Below, piece after piece: positions 45,726 to 57,673 of a stretch of 64,000 bases of DNA; position 1 is the first letter of the stretch; the number at the start of each line of letters is the position of its first letter. The stretch is taken from positions 59,486,274-59,550,273 of the forward strand of contig CM066998.1 of NCBI GenBank assembly GCA_033977485.1. The letters run 5' to 3'. Source of the DNA: Hydrangea macrophylla. Lineage: Eukaryota > Streptophyta > Magnoliopsida > Cornales > Hydrangeaceae. The position numbers were made by a program, and so were the translations under genes. Below the pieces are notes generated by a model. The model had not been told where the DNA came from. It saw only the letters and a list, made by a program, of their open reading frames with translations, and did no database searches.

Positions 45726-46802
45726 ATCTTTGAACACTTTGGCAGAGGCATTGAACGAGGGTGTTGTTCAGATGCTTCATGTCGTTGATTTGACTACCAG
45801 AGTTTGGATCTACGATGCACCCAGTCACCATAGCCACCCTGCTCAAAAAACACAAAACTCCAAAAGTATAGCCATGGGTGCGATAAGAGTTTTAGTCTAG
45901 AATTTTAGGATCTAATATCTGAGTGAAAGTGAGGGCAAAACCTGATGGACGGAGAGGACGAAATCATTAAGTGAATTCAATCCAATGCAAATGCCCCTAC
46001 AATGTTTAGTGACTTTATTTATCAAAATGATGATGTGTCAATTCTTGATAGGGTGCTGTAAAACACATTCTTTGATTATGTTCCATAAATGATACAACAA
46101 TCATGCGAAAGTTTTTTCTTTTTTGCAAGCAATGTGCATCGTCAAGGCACACAGATTATGGGGAATGGTCTACCACATTTAACCTCTCATTCACCTTTCT
46201 ATCTCCATGTATGGAAGTTATTTGTGATAAATGTGAACATAAAATAAATGATTTATTGAATGAAGATCATATATGTATATGTATATATCTTACAAAAGTA
46301 TATGTATAAGGGTATTTAGGTCATATAAAAATCTTTAACCATGATTAAGTGTGTTAAGAAGGATTCTAGGAATTTAGTATTAAATTAGAATATTCGTTAT
46401 CCTTTATCCATAAAAGTACAAGACTCGGGGATTTATTAGCAATTGTCTATTTAAGAAAAGTGTTTTGTAAAAAATAAAATCAAAAATGTTACCAAACGTA
46501 TTTTTAGTTTTTATTTTCTAAAAAAAGTGAAAAAGAAAATAGAAAACAAGAAACCATAACGTTACCAAATATTTGGTGAGTACTAATTTCATTCATAAGA
46601 GTTCGTGACTAGATTATTAAAATTAATTGTTTTTCAAACCACCATAACCTTATTCTCATAAAAATAAAGTAAATAAATAAAATAAAATAAAATAAGAAAA
46701 AGTAAGACATAGACAAAACTTGACCCAGTTTTAAGCTTTTCCAACTAGGCCCTAAAGTACACAATGTTTATAACCTATCATTTTTCTCAACCAAAAAAAA
46801 AA
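45726..46802. other. Non-coding stretch, no gene seen
   Basis: Short open frames exist but lack recognisable domains or splice structure. The region is AT-rich with A- and AATA-rich runs near 46470-46710. Confidence 0.5.
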
Positions 46803-47503
46803 GTGGTTAATATCACTTAGACCTGCTGAAGTTTGCCCTAATCATACTTAGACCCCCTCACATTTCAGTAATATCACCTACACCCCTTGAGGTTTGAAGC
46901 GTGTATTACCTAGACCCCCTCCGTCAATTCACCATTAAAAAGTGACGAACTGATATAAATAAATGCAAAAATACCTCTGAAAGTTTGGTCCTTGTGTCAT
47001 TTAGTCCTTGTAGTTTTAATTTGGTCAATTTGAACCTTGATGTTTTAAATTGAAGCAATTCGATCCAAATGTTCAATTTTGTGAGAAAAATTAACAGAAT
47101 TTACTCACATACTAGGCATTGTCATACTTTTCAAGAGCCAAAATGAAACAACTCCAATCTCTTAACCCGCCTATTAGCGTAATTGTGCATAATAGTGAGT
47201 AAATTCTGTCAATTTTTCTCACAGAATAGGGCATTTGGATTAAATTGCTTTAATTTAAAACTGTAGGGACCAAATTGACCCAATTGAAACTAAATGGACT
47301 AAAATGACGAAAGGACCAAACTTTCAGGGCTATGTTTTATATTTATTTACATAAGTCTGTCACTTTTTTAACGGTGAATTGATAGAGGGGGTCTAGGTGA
47401 TACGCACTTCAAACCTCAAGGGGTATAGGTGATATTGCTGAAACGTGAGAGGGTCTAAATATAATTAGAGCAAACCTCAAACAGTATAGGTGATATTTAC
47501 CCA
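46803..47503. mobile_element. Long-TIR MULE-like non-autonomous element
   Basis: Left GTGGTTAATATCACTTAGAC and the complement of the right end GGGTAAATATCACCTATAC match. Homology between the arms extends far inward (AGACCCCCTC, TTGAGGTTTGAAG, TGGTCCTT, GAGAAAAATTAACAGAATTT), so almost the whole 700 bp is a diverged inverted repeat of about 300-bp arms. There is no ORF. The A-rich flanks make the target duplication unclear. Confidence 0.75.
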
Positions 47504-48299
47504 AAATAAATACATATACATATACACATATGTATTCCATCAATTTTTTTGTTGCTTGACTGACATTTCTAATAATTAAGCATTACTTCCTAATAGTATC
47601 ATAATATTTTTATTTAATTAATTAAAATATAATATAGTACTCAATGGTTATACCAAAGATTCATTATAAGGTTTAATAATTATTAGAACACTTAAGTCTC
47701 TCAAATTGTAATAATACGTCAATTAAGGACAATCGATCGTTAACAACATTAGAAAAAAGTAACAAAATGGACCACCTGCTTGAAAAAAATAAAACAAGCT
47801 TAATTTTTATTATTTTTTTATAATAAATTGTAATCGCACCTAAGTTTCATTTTTGTACCATTTGATTACACTAAACTTCCATTATGCACTATCCTTGTGA
47901 TCCATTCCCTCGCATCTTATAGATGATGTTAATGATTGTCCTTAAATGACACGCGTTTGTAAATTGTGGTTTTTAATTTTTCTGGTTAATAATACAAGAC
48001 CCAAAATTAAATTTTGATATACTCACAAGTCACAGGGTCGTAAAATGTTTTCTAGCCTTATCATAAGATTATTATTGTACTAAATCTAAATATTTAAAGA
48101 CTATAAGTAACATAAAACTTTTATTGCCAAAGTTCTATGCTTTATTAAATCTAATTCAAAATTTTAATAACTAAGCATTTCAGTTGCTTTTAAAATATTC
48201 AATCAAATTTTAGAAAACAAAATCTCAAAAAAATAAAATTAAATAAAATAATCTTCATGATTGTAAACAAAAATTGCGGATGACAACTTAGTTTGAAAT
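47504..48299. other. AT-rich non-coding stretch
   Basis: No ORF, exon pattern or repeat boundary is seen here. Confidence 0.5.
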
Positions 48300-48307
48300 A
48301 AGGACAT

Positions 48308-49757
48308 TGTCACACCCGTCCCAGATAATCTATTTATTTAAATGCATAATCGAATTTTGAGAATTATTAACGTGGTTTAGTAATTGTGGATGAGTGATTC
48401 ATCACAAGTTTTGCATTATCATCTATGTGATAATGCACTCTTTAGTTTGTTAATTTCCCCAATTAAGAAATCTTAACCAAAGCATTTTTAGTACATCTCA
48501 TCTTTTCTTTCTACTGTGTTTTCTCTTACTTTCTTTTGTTTTTTTGTAGGTTTGCTAAGAAAGGAAAGAGATGGTGAAATTTATAAAAAGAAAACAGAAT
48601 CAGGAATCCTTACTGCCGAAACTGAATCGATCCGGGTCCTGTGCTGATAGATCCGCTTCTGTTCTAGAAAATTGAAATACAAACTGCCACAATAGGATCG
48701 ATCCGGGCCTGGGCGGATCGATCCGGTCCTACGAATTCAGATCACGTGCTCAATTTTGCCATTCCTTGATGTTTTTACCTCAGAACTTGAAACTGAGTTG
48801 AGAGGATAGCCCCTTCACTTCAGCAGCCCTAGGAACTTGCATTAGGGTTGGCTTGGGAGTAAAATGACCTCCATATGTAAGGAGGAAGGGGGAATGGAAA
48901 GAGGACCTGTTTTTCTCTTTGGGGCTCTACTGTAGTTTTCCATTCTTCTTCTTGCTTTTCTATTTTTATTTCAATTTGAATCTCTTTGTAAGAATTCTGG
49001 AATTATATTATTGTAAATTGAAATTAGTTTTAGTTTGATGTTGGAATTCTCATTGCTAGCTTGTTTTAAGTTTTTTGTCTTAAATATGTGTAGCTAAAAT
49101 CCTAGGTTGGGAAGCCTTAGCTCAAACCTTGAACTCATGTTCTTCAGGAGAAGTTTTGTGGTCCAAACTATTCTTAGGATTCTTGAACCTAAATTGGATT
49201 CTAAGTGGAACTTCATTGTTAACATCAAGTGTCAAGAATAGAAGGATTCTCAAAGAATCACATCTAAATTCATGAATCCCAATGAAACTTGGATCAAACA
49301 TGTTAGTTGACTACTATATGTTTGATTCTTTGCCTCAATGGGATTGTTATTCAAAATGGTAATTAGAACATACTACATTTGGTTTTGTGAGAGTTCAAGG
49401 TAGAGTTATCTTCCCAATATCATCTTTTAAATCTTCCAGACTCTAATTTGTCATCCTAAACCTTGAGATTTAAAGTTGTGTAAGCAAATTTCCATAACTC
49501 TTAGTTTTTAAAATCTAGTCTTCCTTTAAAAGTCATTGTAGAAATTGTTGGTTTGAAAAATAGCACAAGCAAAATGATTTAGGTCCTTTTTTTTCTCTTC
49601 TTTTTCTTTACTCTTTCAATTCTTGTGGTACTAAGTTCCTAAAATAACCAAATACGTTGTTTTACATATTAGTCCCTGTGGCAATCGATCCAATACTTAT
49701 GGGTACTATTTGTCGCAATTAGTTTGCTCTTGAACTACAATTTTCTAGTTCGACCAA
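48308..49757 (+). repeat. Plus-strand gypsy LTR (unit 1; copies at 50356 and 52402)
   Basis: The LTR starts TGTCACACCCGTCCC and runs to about 49757 (exact end uncertain). Near its end it has the AGTCCCTGTGGCAATCGATC motif common before gypsy primer sites. It contains a GGATCGATCC palindrome array at 48628-48725. There is no coding content. Confidence 0.7.
48628..48725 (+). repeat. GGATCGATCCGG palindrome pairs in gypsy LTR
   Basis: Two pairs are present: GAATCGATCCGGGTCCTG with GATAGATCCG, then about 45 bases later GGATCGATCCGGGCCTG with GGATCGATCCGG. Copies recur at 50676-50773 and 52721-52818. In unit 3 one weak site reads GATCGATCCG, closer to the palindrome. Confidence 0.85.
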
Positions 49758-49762
49758 GTTTT

Positions 49763-49780
49763 TGGCGTTGTTGCCTAAGA
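49763..49780 (+). other. Probable gypsy primer-binding site (tRNA-Asp type)
   Basis: TGGCGTTGTTGCCTAAGA resembles TGGCGCCGTTGCCGGGGA, the tRNA-Asp-complementary site of Athila-like gypsies. Unit 2 (51811) and unit 3 (53857, TGGCGCTGTTGCC) have the same site; unit 3 is closest to consensus. Confidence 0.65.
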
Positions 49781-49920
49781 CTAAGTTTAAACAACGTTTG
49801 GTTGTTTTGTTACTTAGTATATGCCCTTGTTTTATTTTTTTTTATCTTTGTGTGTGTGTGTGTTGTTTTTGAAGGTTACCTCTAGGTTGACTGACTATTG
49901 GAGCATTTCAGACTGGTCAA

Positions 49921-50085
49921 AATGCAGACTCCTTCAGTCAGTTTTGGAAGTGCCGGTAACATTAATGTTAATCCTTTCGGGCATAATCTTATGCCCGAAC
50001 TTGATAGTGCAGTCGCTAGTTCCACTAGTGACAGCACTGGTAGTCTTTGGAGACCTCCTTTATTACGTCAAAATCAAGTTCTTTG
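49921..50085 (+). other. Leader with stacked inverted repeats / possible gag start
   Basis: A short frame beginning MQTPSVSFGSAGNINVNPFG (49924) could be a gag N-terminus cut short at 50089. Within it lie three inverted repeats: TAACATTAATGTTA, TCGGGCATAA-TC-TTATGCCCGA and CTAGTTCCACTAG. All are kept in the three units. It may be a structured leader or chance within coding sequence. Confidence 0.45.
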
Positions 50086-53000
50086 TTAACCCCATTAAAA
50101 ATGTAGTATGTTGGAAGTAGGGTGTCGAGTCCACAGGGATTGGATTACAACGATGGATGGATGCTTAATAACCAATTACAATGCGATGAAAAATTAACAA
50201 ACTAAGAAGTAAAACTAAGTCTTTTCAACTATGGGTGGTTTTCAAATCAATAACTATATATGCTACAATGACTAATTATGAATGAGAAATGAACTTTAAG
50301 CAAAGACGAGTTTTAATTAGATTGGGGGTTTTTCAAATAGAGAATGTAAGGACATTGTCACATCTGTCCCAGATAATCTATTTATTTAAATGCATAATCG
50401 AATTTTGAGAATTATTAACGTGGTTTAATAATTGTGGATGAGTGATTCATCACAAGTTTTGCATTATCATCTATGTGATAATGCACTCTTTAGTTTGTTA
50501 ATTTCCCCAATTAAGAAATCTTAACCAAAGCATTTTTAGTACATCTCATCTTTTCTTTCTACTGTGTTTTCTCTTACTTTCTTTTGTTTTTTTGTAGGTT
50601 TGCTAAGAAAGGAAAGAGATGGTGAAATTTATAAAAAGAAAACAGAATCAGGAATCCTTACTGCCGAAACTGAATCGATCCGGGTCCTGTGCTGATAGAT
50701 CCGCTTCTGTTCTAGAAAATTGAAATACAAACTGCCACAATAGGATCGATCCGGGCCTGGGCGGATCGATCCGGTCCTACGAATTCAGATCACGTGCTCA
50801 ATTTTGCCATTCCTTGATGTTTTTACCTCAGAACTTGAAACTGAGTTGAGAGGATAGCCCCTTCACTTCAGCAGCCCTAGGAACTTGCATTAGGGTTGGC
50901 TTGGGAGTAAAATGACCTCCATATGTAAGGAGGAAGGGGGAATGGAAAGAGGACCTGTTTTTCTCTTTGGGGCTCTACTGTAGTTTTCCATTCTTCTTCT
51001 TGCTTTTCTATTTTTATTTCAATTTGAATCTCTTTGTAAGAATTCTGGAATTATATTATTGTAAATTGAAATTAGTTTTAGTTTGATGTTGGAATTCTCA
51101 TTGCTAGCTTGTTTTAAGTTTTTTGTCTTAAATATGTGTAGCTAAAATCCTAGGTTGGGAAGCCTTAGCTCAAACCTTGAACTCATGTTCTTCAGGAGAA
51201 GTTTTGTGGTCCAAACTATTCTTAGGATTCTTGAACCTAAATTGGATTCTAGGTGGAACTTCATTGTTAACATCAAGTGTCAAGAATAGAAGGATTCTCA
51301 AAGAATCACATCTAAATTCATGAATCCCAATGAAACTTGGATCAAACATGTTAGTTGACTACTATATGTTTGATTCTTTGCCTCAATGGGATTGTTATTC
51401 AAAATGGTAATTAGAACATACTACATTTGGTTTTGTGAGAGTTCAAGGTAGAGTTATCTTCCCAATATCATCTTTTAAATCTTCCAGACTCTAATTTGTC
51501 ATCCTAAACCTTGAGATTTAAAGTTGTGTAAGCAAATTTCCATAACTCTTAGTTTTTAAAATCTAGTCTTCCTTTAAAAGTCATTGTAGAAATTGTTGGT
51601 TTGAAAAATCGCACAAGCAAAATGATTTAGGTCCTTTTTTTTCTCTTCTTTTTCTTTACTCTTTCAATTCTTGTGGTACTAAGTTCCTAAAATCACCAAA
51701 TACGTTGTTTTACATATTAGTCCCAGTGGCAATCGATCCCATATTTATGGGTACTATTTATCGCAATTAGTTTGCTCTTGAACTACAATTTTCTAGTTCG
51801 ACCAAGTTTTTGGCGTTGTTGCCTGAGACTAAGTTTAAACAACGTTTGGTTATTTTGTTACTTAGTATATGCCCTTGTTTTATTTTTTTTGATCTTTGTG
51901 TGTGTGTGTTGTTTTTGAAGGTTACCTCTAGGTTGATTGACTATTGGAGCATTTCAGACTGGTCAAAATGCAGACTCCTTCAGTTGGTTTTGGAAGTGCC
52001 GGTAACATTAATGTTAATCCTTTCGGGCATAATCTTATGCCCGAACTTGATAGTGCAGCCGCTAGTTCCACTAGTGACAGCACTGGTAGTCTTTGGAGAC
52101 CTCCTTTATTACGTCAAAATCAAGTTCTTTGTTAACCCCATTAAAAATGTAGTATGTTGGAAGTAGGGTGTCGAGTCCACAGGGATTGGATTACAACGAT
52201 GGATGGATGCTTAATAACCAATTACAATGCGATGAAAAATTAACAAACTAAGAAGTAAAACTAAGTCTTTTCAACTATGGGTGGTTTTCAAATCAATAAC
52301 TATATATGCTACAATGACTAATTATGAATGAGAAATGAACTTTAAGCAAAGACGAGTTTTAATTAGATTGGGGGTTTTTCAAATAGAGAATGTAAGGACA
52401 TTGTCACATCTGTCCCAGATAATCTATTTATTTAAATGCATAATCGAATTTTGAGAATTATTAACGTGGTTTAATAATTGTGGATGAGTGATTCATCACA
52501 AGTTTTGCATTACCATCTATGTGATAATGCACTCTTTAGTTTGTTTATTTCCCCAATTAAGAGATCTTAACCAAAGCATTTTTAGTACATCTCATCTTTT
52601 CTTTCTACTGTGTTTTCTCTTACTTTCTTTTGTTTTTTTGTAGGTTTGCTAAGAAAGGAAAGAGATGGTGAAATTTATAAAAAGAAAACAGAATCAGGAA
52701 TCCTTACTGCCGAAACTGAATCGATGCGGGTCCTGTGCTGATCGATCCGATTCTGTTCTAGAAAATTGAAATACAAACTGTCACAATAGGATCGATCCGG
52801 GCCTGGGCGGATCGATCCGATCCTGCGAATTCAGATCCCGTGCTCAATTTTGCCATTCCTTGATGTTTTTACCTCAGAACTTGAAACTGAGTTGAGAGGA
52901 TAGCCCCTTCACTTCAGCAGCCCTAGGAACTTGCATTAGGGTTGGCTTGGGAGTAAAATGACCTCTATATGTAAGGAGGAAGGGGGAATGGAAAGAGGAC

Positions 53001-54199
53001 CTATTTTTCTCTTTGGGGCTCTACTGTAGTTTTCCATTCTTTTTCTTGCTTTTCTATTTTTATTTCAGTTTGAATCTCTTTGTAAGAATTCTGGAATCAT
53101 ATTATTGTAAATTGAAATTAGTTTTAGTTTGATTTTGGAATTCTCATTGCTAGCTTGTTTTAAGTTTTTTGTCTTAAATATGTGTAGCTAAAATCCTAGG
53201 TTGGGAAGCCTTAGCTCAAACCTTGAACTCATGTTCTTCAGGAGAAGTTTTGTGGTCCAAATTATTCTTAGGATTCTTGAACCTAAATTGGATTCTAGGA
53301 GGAACTTCATTGTTAACATCAAGTGTCAAGAATAGAAGGATTCTCAAAGAATCACATCTAAATTCATGAATCCCAATGAAACTTGGATCAAACATGTTAG
53401 TTGACTACTATATGTTTGATTCTTTGCCTCAATGGGATTGTTATTCAAAATGGTAATTAGAACATACTACATTTGGTTTTGTGAGAGTTCAAGGTAGAGT
53501 TATCTTCCCAATATCATCTTTTAAATCTTCCAGACTCTAATTTGTCATCCTAAACCTTGAGATTTAAAGTTGTGTAAGCAAATTTCCATAACTCTTAGTT
53601 TTTAAAATCTAGTCTTCCTTTAAAAGTCAATGTAGAAATTGTTGGTTTGAAAAATCGCACAAGCAAAATGATTTAGGTCCTTTTTTTTCTCTTCTTTTTC
53701 TTTACTCTTTCAAATCTTGTGGTACTAAGTTCCTAAAATCACCAAATACGTTGTTTTACATATTAGTCCCTGTGGCAATCGATCCCATACTTATGGGTAC
53801 TATTTGTCGCAATTAGTTTGCTCTTGAACTACAATTTTCTAGTTCGACCAAGTTTTTGGCGCTGTTGCCTGAGACTAAGTTTAAGCAACGTTTGGTTGTT
53901 TTGTTACTTAGTATATGCCCTTGTTTCATATTTTTGATCTTTGTGTCTGTGTGTTGTTTTTGAAGGTTACCTCTAGGTTGACTGACTATTGGAGCATTTC
54001 AGACTGGTTAAAATGCAGACTCCTTCAGTCAGTTTTGGAAGTGCCGTTAACATTAATGTTAATCCTTTCGGGCATAATCTTATGCCCGAACTTGATAGTG
54101 CAGCCGCTAGTTCCACTAGTGACAACACTGGTAGTCTTTGGAGACCTCCTTTATTACGTTAAAATCAAGTTCTTTGTTAACCCTATTAAAAATGTAGTA

Positions 54200-55570
54200 T
54201 GTTGGAAGTAGGGTGTCGAGTCCACAGGGATTGGATTACAACGATGGATGGATGCTTAATAACCAATTACAATGCGATGAAAAATTAACAAACTAAGAAG
54301 TAAAACTAAGTCTTTTCAACTATGGGTGGTTTTCAAATCAATAACTATATATGCTACAATGACTAATTATGAATGAGAAATGAACTTTAAGCAAAGACGA
54401 GTTTTAATTAGATTGGTGGTTTTTCAAATAGAGAAATTGAGGTTGGGGAGCATTCCCCCACCTTGGACCAAACAACACATAAATTTCATGCTGTTAGCAC
54501 ATTCTAGAGTAGAAAACTTCATTGAGACAAACTATCAAACATGCGGTGGTCTACCAACATGGTCGATAGAGGTTTCAATGAAATACATGAGGCTAGGTTT
54601 GAAATCCAAGGATTTAACAACTTATAATGTTTGACATTTTAAGTTTGGTCCTAGAAAATCAAACCTTATACACATGAACCCTAGAAATGCTACAAAACAT
54701 GGAAGTCCTACATCAAAGCATACATGGGTCCAATGGTGGATTTATGATCCCCAACATACCTAATCCAGCTGCTCTTGGAAGTAAATGCATAACCCTAAAA
54801 GAGAGGGGAAGAGGAATAATACCAACTAGGAGACATTGTCTTAAATGTAGGTAGAACTTCAACGCTAGCTTCAATAGAATCAAGATATACAATGCAAGGG
54901 ACCAATCTTTTCTCTCTACAATAATTACTCTAATGGGGGTAGATTTAAGTTGTAAATGCAAGGGAGATGAGGAGCCTAAGAGAGAGGAGAGGTTTTGAAA
55001 AAAAAAAAAAAAAGCTACTGAAAAACAAAAGATAATCCCCCAACAAAAACCTAAGTTACACTTATATGCTCCATCACAAAAGGGAAAAATTGTGAACAAA
55101 AGAGAAGGAATCCGAGAACTTTAAACCGGTCGAAAGGGGACCTTCGACCGGTCAAAAACCCCTCTGCTGGTTCACAGCTTTGACTTCAATACTATCTTGC
55201 GCGTCGATCGTAGAATCGCTATATCTTGTAGCTCGGACCTCGGATTAATGTGAAATTTGTGCCCACGAGAAGCTAACTCAACGATCTACATTAACCTTAA
55301 TTGAAGGAGCTTTTCAAATCATGGTTTTCGGCACTCAAATTAGGATGGAAGTTGAAGCTTTTGCACTAATCTTCACATAGGACTTCCCTTTTTCACAAGT
55401 ATGCCTTTATTTACCTACAAAACAACCAAGAAACCCTAAGTAATTAATGTAAGAGAGAAAAACAAGGGTTACTTAGGTAAAGTGTATAAACGATGTGCTT
55501 AGAAGCTCCAGGATTAATGGTATTTTGCACAAGAAAAAGACATCAAGAATGCAAAATGCGAGTCTAATCA
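54200..55570 (-). repeat. 3' LTR of minus-strand gypsy
   Basis: On the minus strand it runs from TGATTAGACTCGC (55570) to CACCCTACTTCCAACA (54200), with the gypsy-like AATCCCTGTGGACTCGACA motif near its end. A palindrome pair lies at 55121-55156 and a TATA-like CATATAAG at 55061-55069, followed by CT-rich sequence. The 5' end of the LTR is inferred from the purine tract TAGTAGGGGTGTG (55571-55583) next to it. Confidence 0.65.
55061..55160 (-). promoter_or_regulatory. Gypsy LTR promoter: TCGACCGGTCGA pair plus TATA-like box
   Basis: Two TTCGACCGGT(C/T)-type palindromes, about 20 bases apart, lie 55-90 bases upstream (minus strand) of GCATATAAGTG. Downstream is a T-rich and CT-rich stretch as in plant 5' leaders. 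Promoter function is inferred from layout. Confidence 0.55.
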
Positions 55571-55583
55571 CACACCCCTACTA

Positions 55584-57673
55584 GCATATTGCTAGTCTCT
55601 TGCAATTAAGCAGAGAAAATGTAGCTCTAAAACACCGTTGTACAACAATTATTTAAATAGTAAGCCTAAACCATTTTCACGGGGAACACAGATGCATTGA
55701 GCGAATGCAACAAGCCGTGAAACGTCTAGGTTACCCTTAGAGGCAGAGTTTTGTCCCCAGAGGGTTCTCAGAATGATACCCACAAATATCAAGCTTCCTT
55801 ACGATAGTTGCCGACTATTCAAAATGCCTAAAGCTCAACAAAGTTTGAAATTTTCCACAAATTTTAGCCAAGCGATGCACGTGTTCCCAAGAATTCACAA
55901 ATTATCAAGATTATCAAAACAACTTCATCCATTCCACCCTCAGATGCTCGTGGTGTGGAATGCATAACTACCGGTATCAGGATGATGCAATGTTTTTATT
56001 AACCGAATTTCGTTCAAAAATGCACTTCAACACAATTCTCGCTGGTATTACTCTAAAAAATGAAACACTCGAATGAAAAAAAAAAAGAATGTAAAGCCAC
56101 GCACATGTCAAGTATAAAAAATGTTAATCTATTAAACAAGTAAAACTAATCTCATGAAGGATACCAGGTACTAAAGGATGTGAATTGAAACTCAACTACT
56201 TGTCACATTTGTCTCAAACTCTGAATCATAATTTTTTGAGGATCAAAGAGGATATGGATGGAAACGAAGGTGGAGCGGGGTGATGAGATGTAGGAAATGA
56301 GGACAAAGAGATGTTTAGGAACAAACTTGGGGTCATGAGGTTGCACAAGGACCAAACAATGCTCGGTTCGATATAGACATGATGAATTTATATGCGGCAC
56401 ATGGGAGAAGTACTATTTTCGTGAAGCTCTTATTTTCTTTTCTATTTTGGTCTTTTTCGTTTCTTTTTTGAGCTTATCTTTTTCTTTTCTTTTTTTAAGT
56501 ACTCTCCCAAACGATTCTGACTCAATCTCTTTAGAACTTAAAACATGCACTTGTGCAAACAACCTCCCAAGGATATACTTAAACATGAGACATGGGGATT
56601 GTATGAGGAATTGGGGTGATGGGGTAGTATGTAAATGGTGAATGTGGAAGAGGTGTGAGAAAAGGGATACAAATCGGGTCCTACAATCATTTCCTCAGAG
56701 TATTGTGATTCATTGTTCTCCACTATTATGACAAGCAAGTACGAGCATATAATTCACAAGAAAGTTCTCTAATGCACGATCAAAAGAAGAAGAATGAGAT
56801 TAACAATGACTTTGATACATTTTTTCAAAAAGAGAGAATTAATGTATGCACTCAACAAAGGAGAACGACACAAACAACTCACACGGTTCAAGTCTCCACA
56901 AGTGTTTCAAATGATTTTCGGGTCATAATTGCATTAAACATTGTCCTAACACAAGCAATCATGCAATGCGTACTAAAGGTATAAGATTTGAAATATATGA
57001 AGTTCTTGATAATTGCGATAGTTCTAGGACTCATGGGATTCAAAATGTGTCACATGTTAATATTGCAAGAAAATTTCAAGACAAGTGTCATCGTTCGACA
57101 TATGAACGGGGCAACTATGCTATGATCACGGGAAACGTGGGCCAAGGGCCTAAGAAAAGAGAAAAAGAAACTTTTTTTTATAAACCAACAAACGAACAGA
57201 CGTGTAAGTAGAAATACTTGGCAAAAAAATGGTGAAGTTCAAACTAATGCACAATGACAGTCCCCTACCCCCTACTAGATCCATGCAATCTTTGCAATGC
57301 ATGAGCATCGAAAACAAAAGAATAAAGCAAGGGAGAGAAAAAGATGTCACTCAATCGGATGAGCTTGATGAAGACCGTCCTGCACAAGTAACAACTACCA
57401 TGCAAATCAAAGAAGTAAAGATATAAACACTAGTGTTGTACTAAATAACAACGAGAATGAAAAGCAGGAACCTCTGTTTATTAATTACATCAAAATGAAA
57501 CAGAAGTACAAAAAATGCCTAAACGGTGCCAAAAAGAATTAGAAAAGAAAACAACTATAGTGGCCCACATGGCCTAGAAACAAACAAAAGTAAAAACCGA
57601 TATAGTCAAATAGAGGAACTATAGAGGCGACGCCAAGTGAGCTTGCTGCTAATCTAATCACATCAAAAATCGG
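55584..57673 (-). other. Non-coding 3' part of the gypsy element
   Basis: This lies between the extra ORF and the LTR. Short open frames on both strands lack recognisable domains. ATTGCTAGT-like sequences near the purine tract are of the kind often seen in gypsy untranslated regions. Nothing else can be supported. Confidence 0.5.

Larger units (their letters stand above)
48300..54435 (+). repeat. Tandem triplication of a 2.05-kb gypsy LTR block
   Basis: Units are 48300-50348, 50349-52394 and 52395-54435, each starting AGGACATTGTCACA and ending TTTTTCAAATAGAGAA. Each holds a plus-strand LTR (TGTCACA... to about the PBS), a primer-site-like TGGCGTTGTTGCCTAAGA, a 330-base leader and the first 240 bases of an oppositely oriented LTR. 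Units 1 and 2 differ by about twenty positions by eye; unit 3 differs more. After unit 3 the opposite LTR continues uninterrupted, so the duplication postdates the junction of the two elements. Confidence 0.93.

Noticed and set aside
49821..50120. 98-118-aa hydrophobic ORFs repeated in the three gypsy units
   Set aside because: They lie in the LTR end, primer site and leader, and their start varies with indels in a TG run. A different frame looks more like gag. They are treated as shadows.
48300..54435. Triplication as an assembly artefact
   Set aside because: Units differ at about twenty or more positions and the last unit is distinct, so simple duplication of reads is unlikely. It still deserves long-read confirmation.
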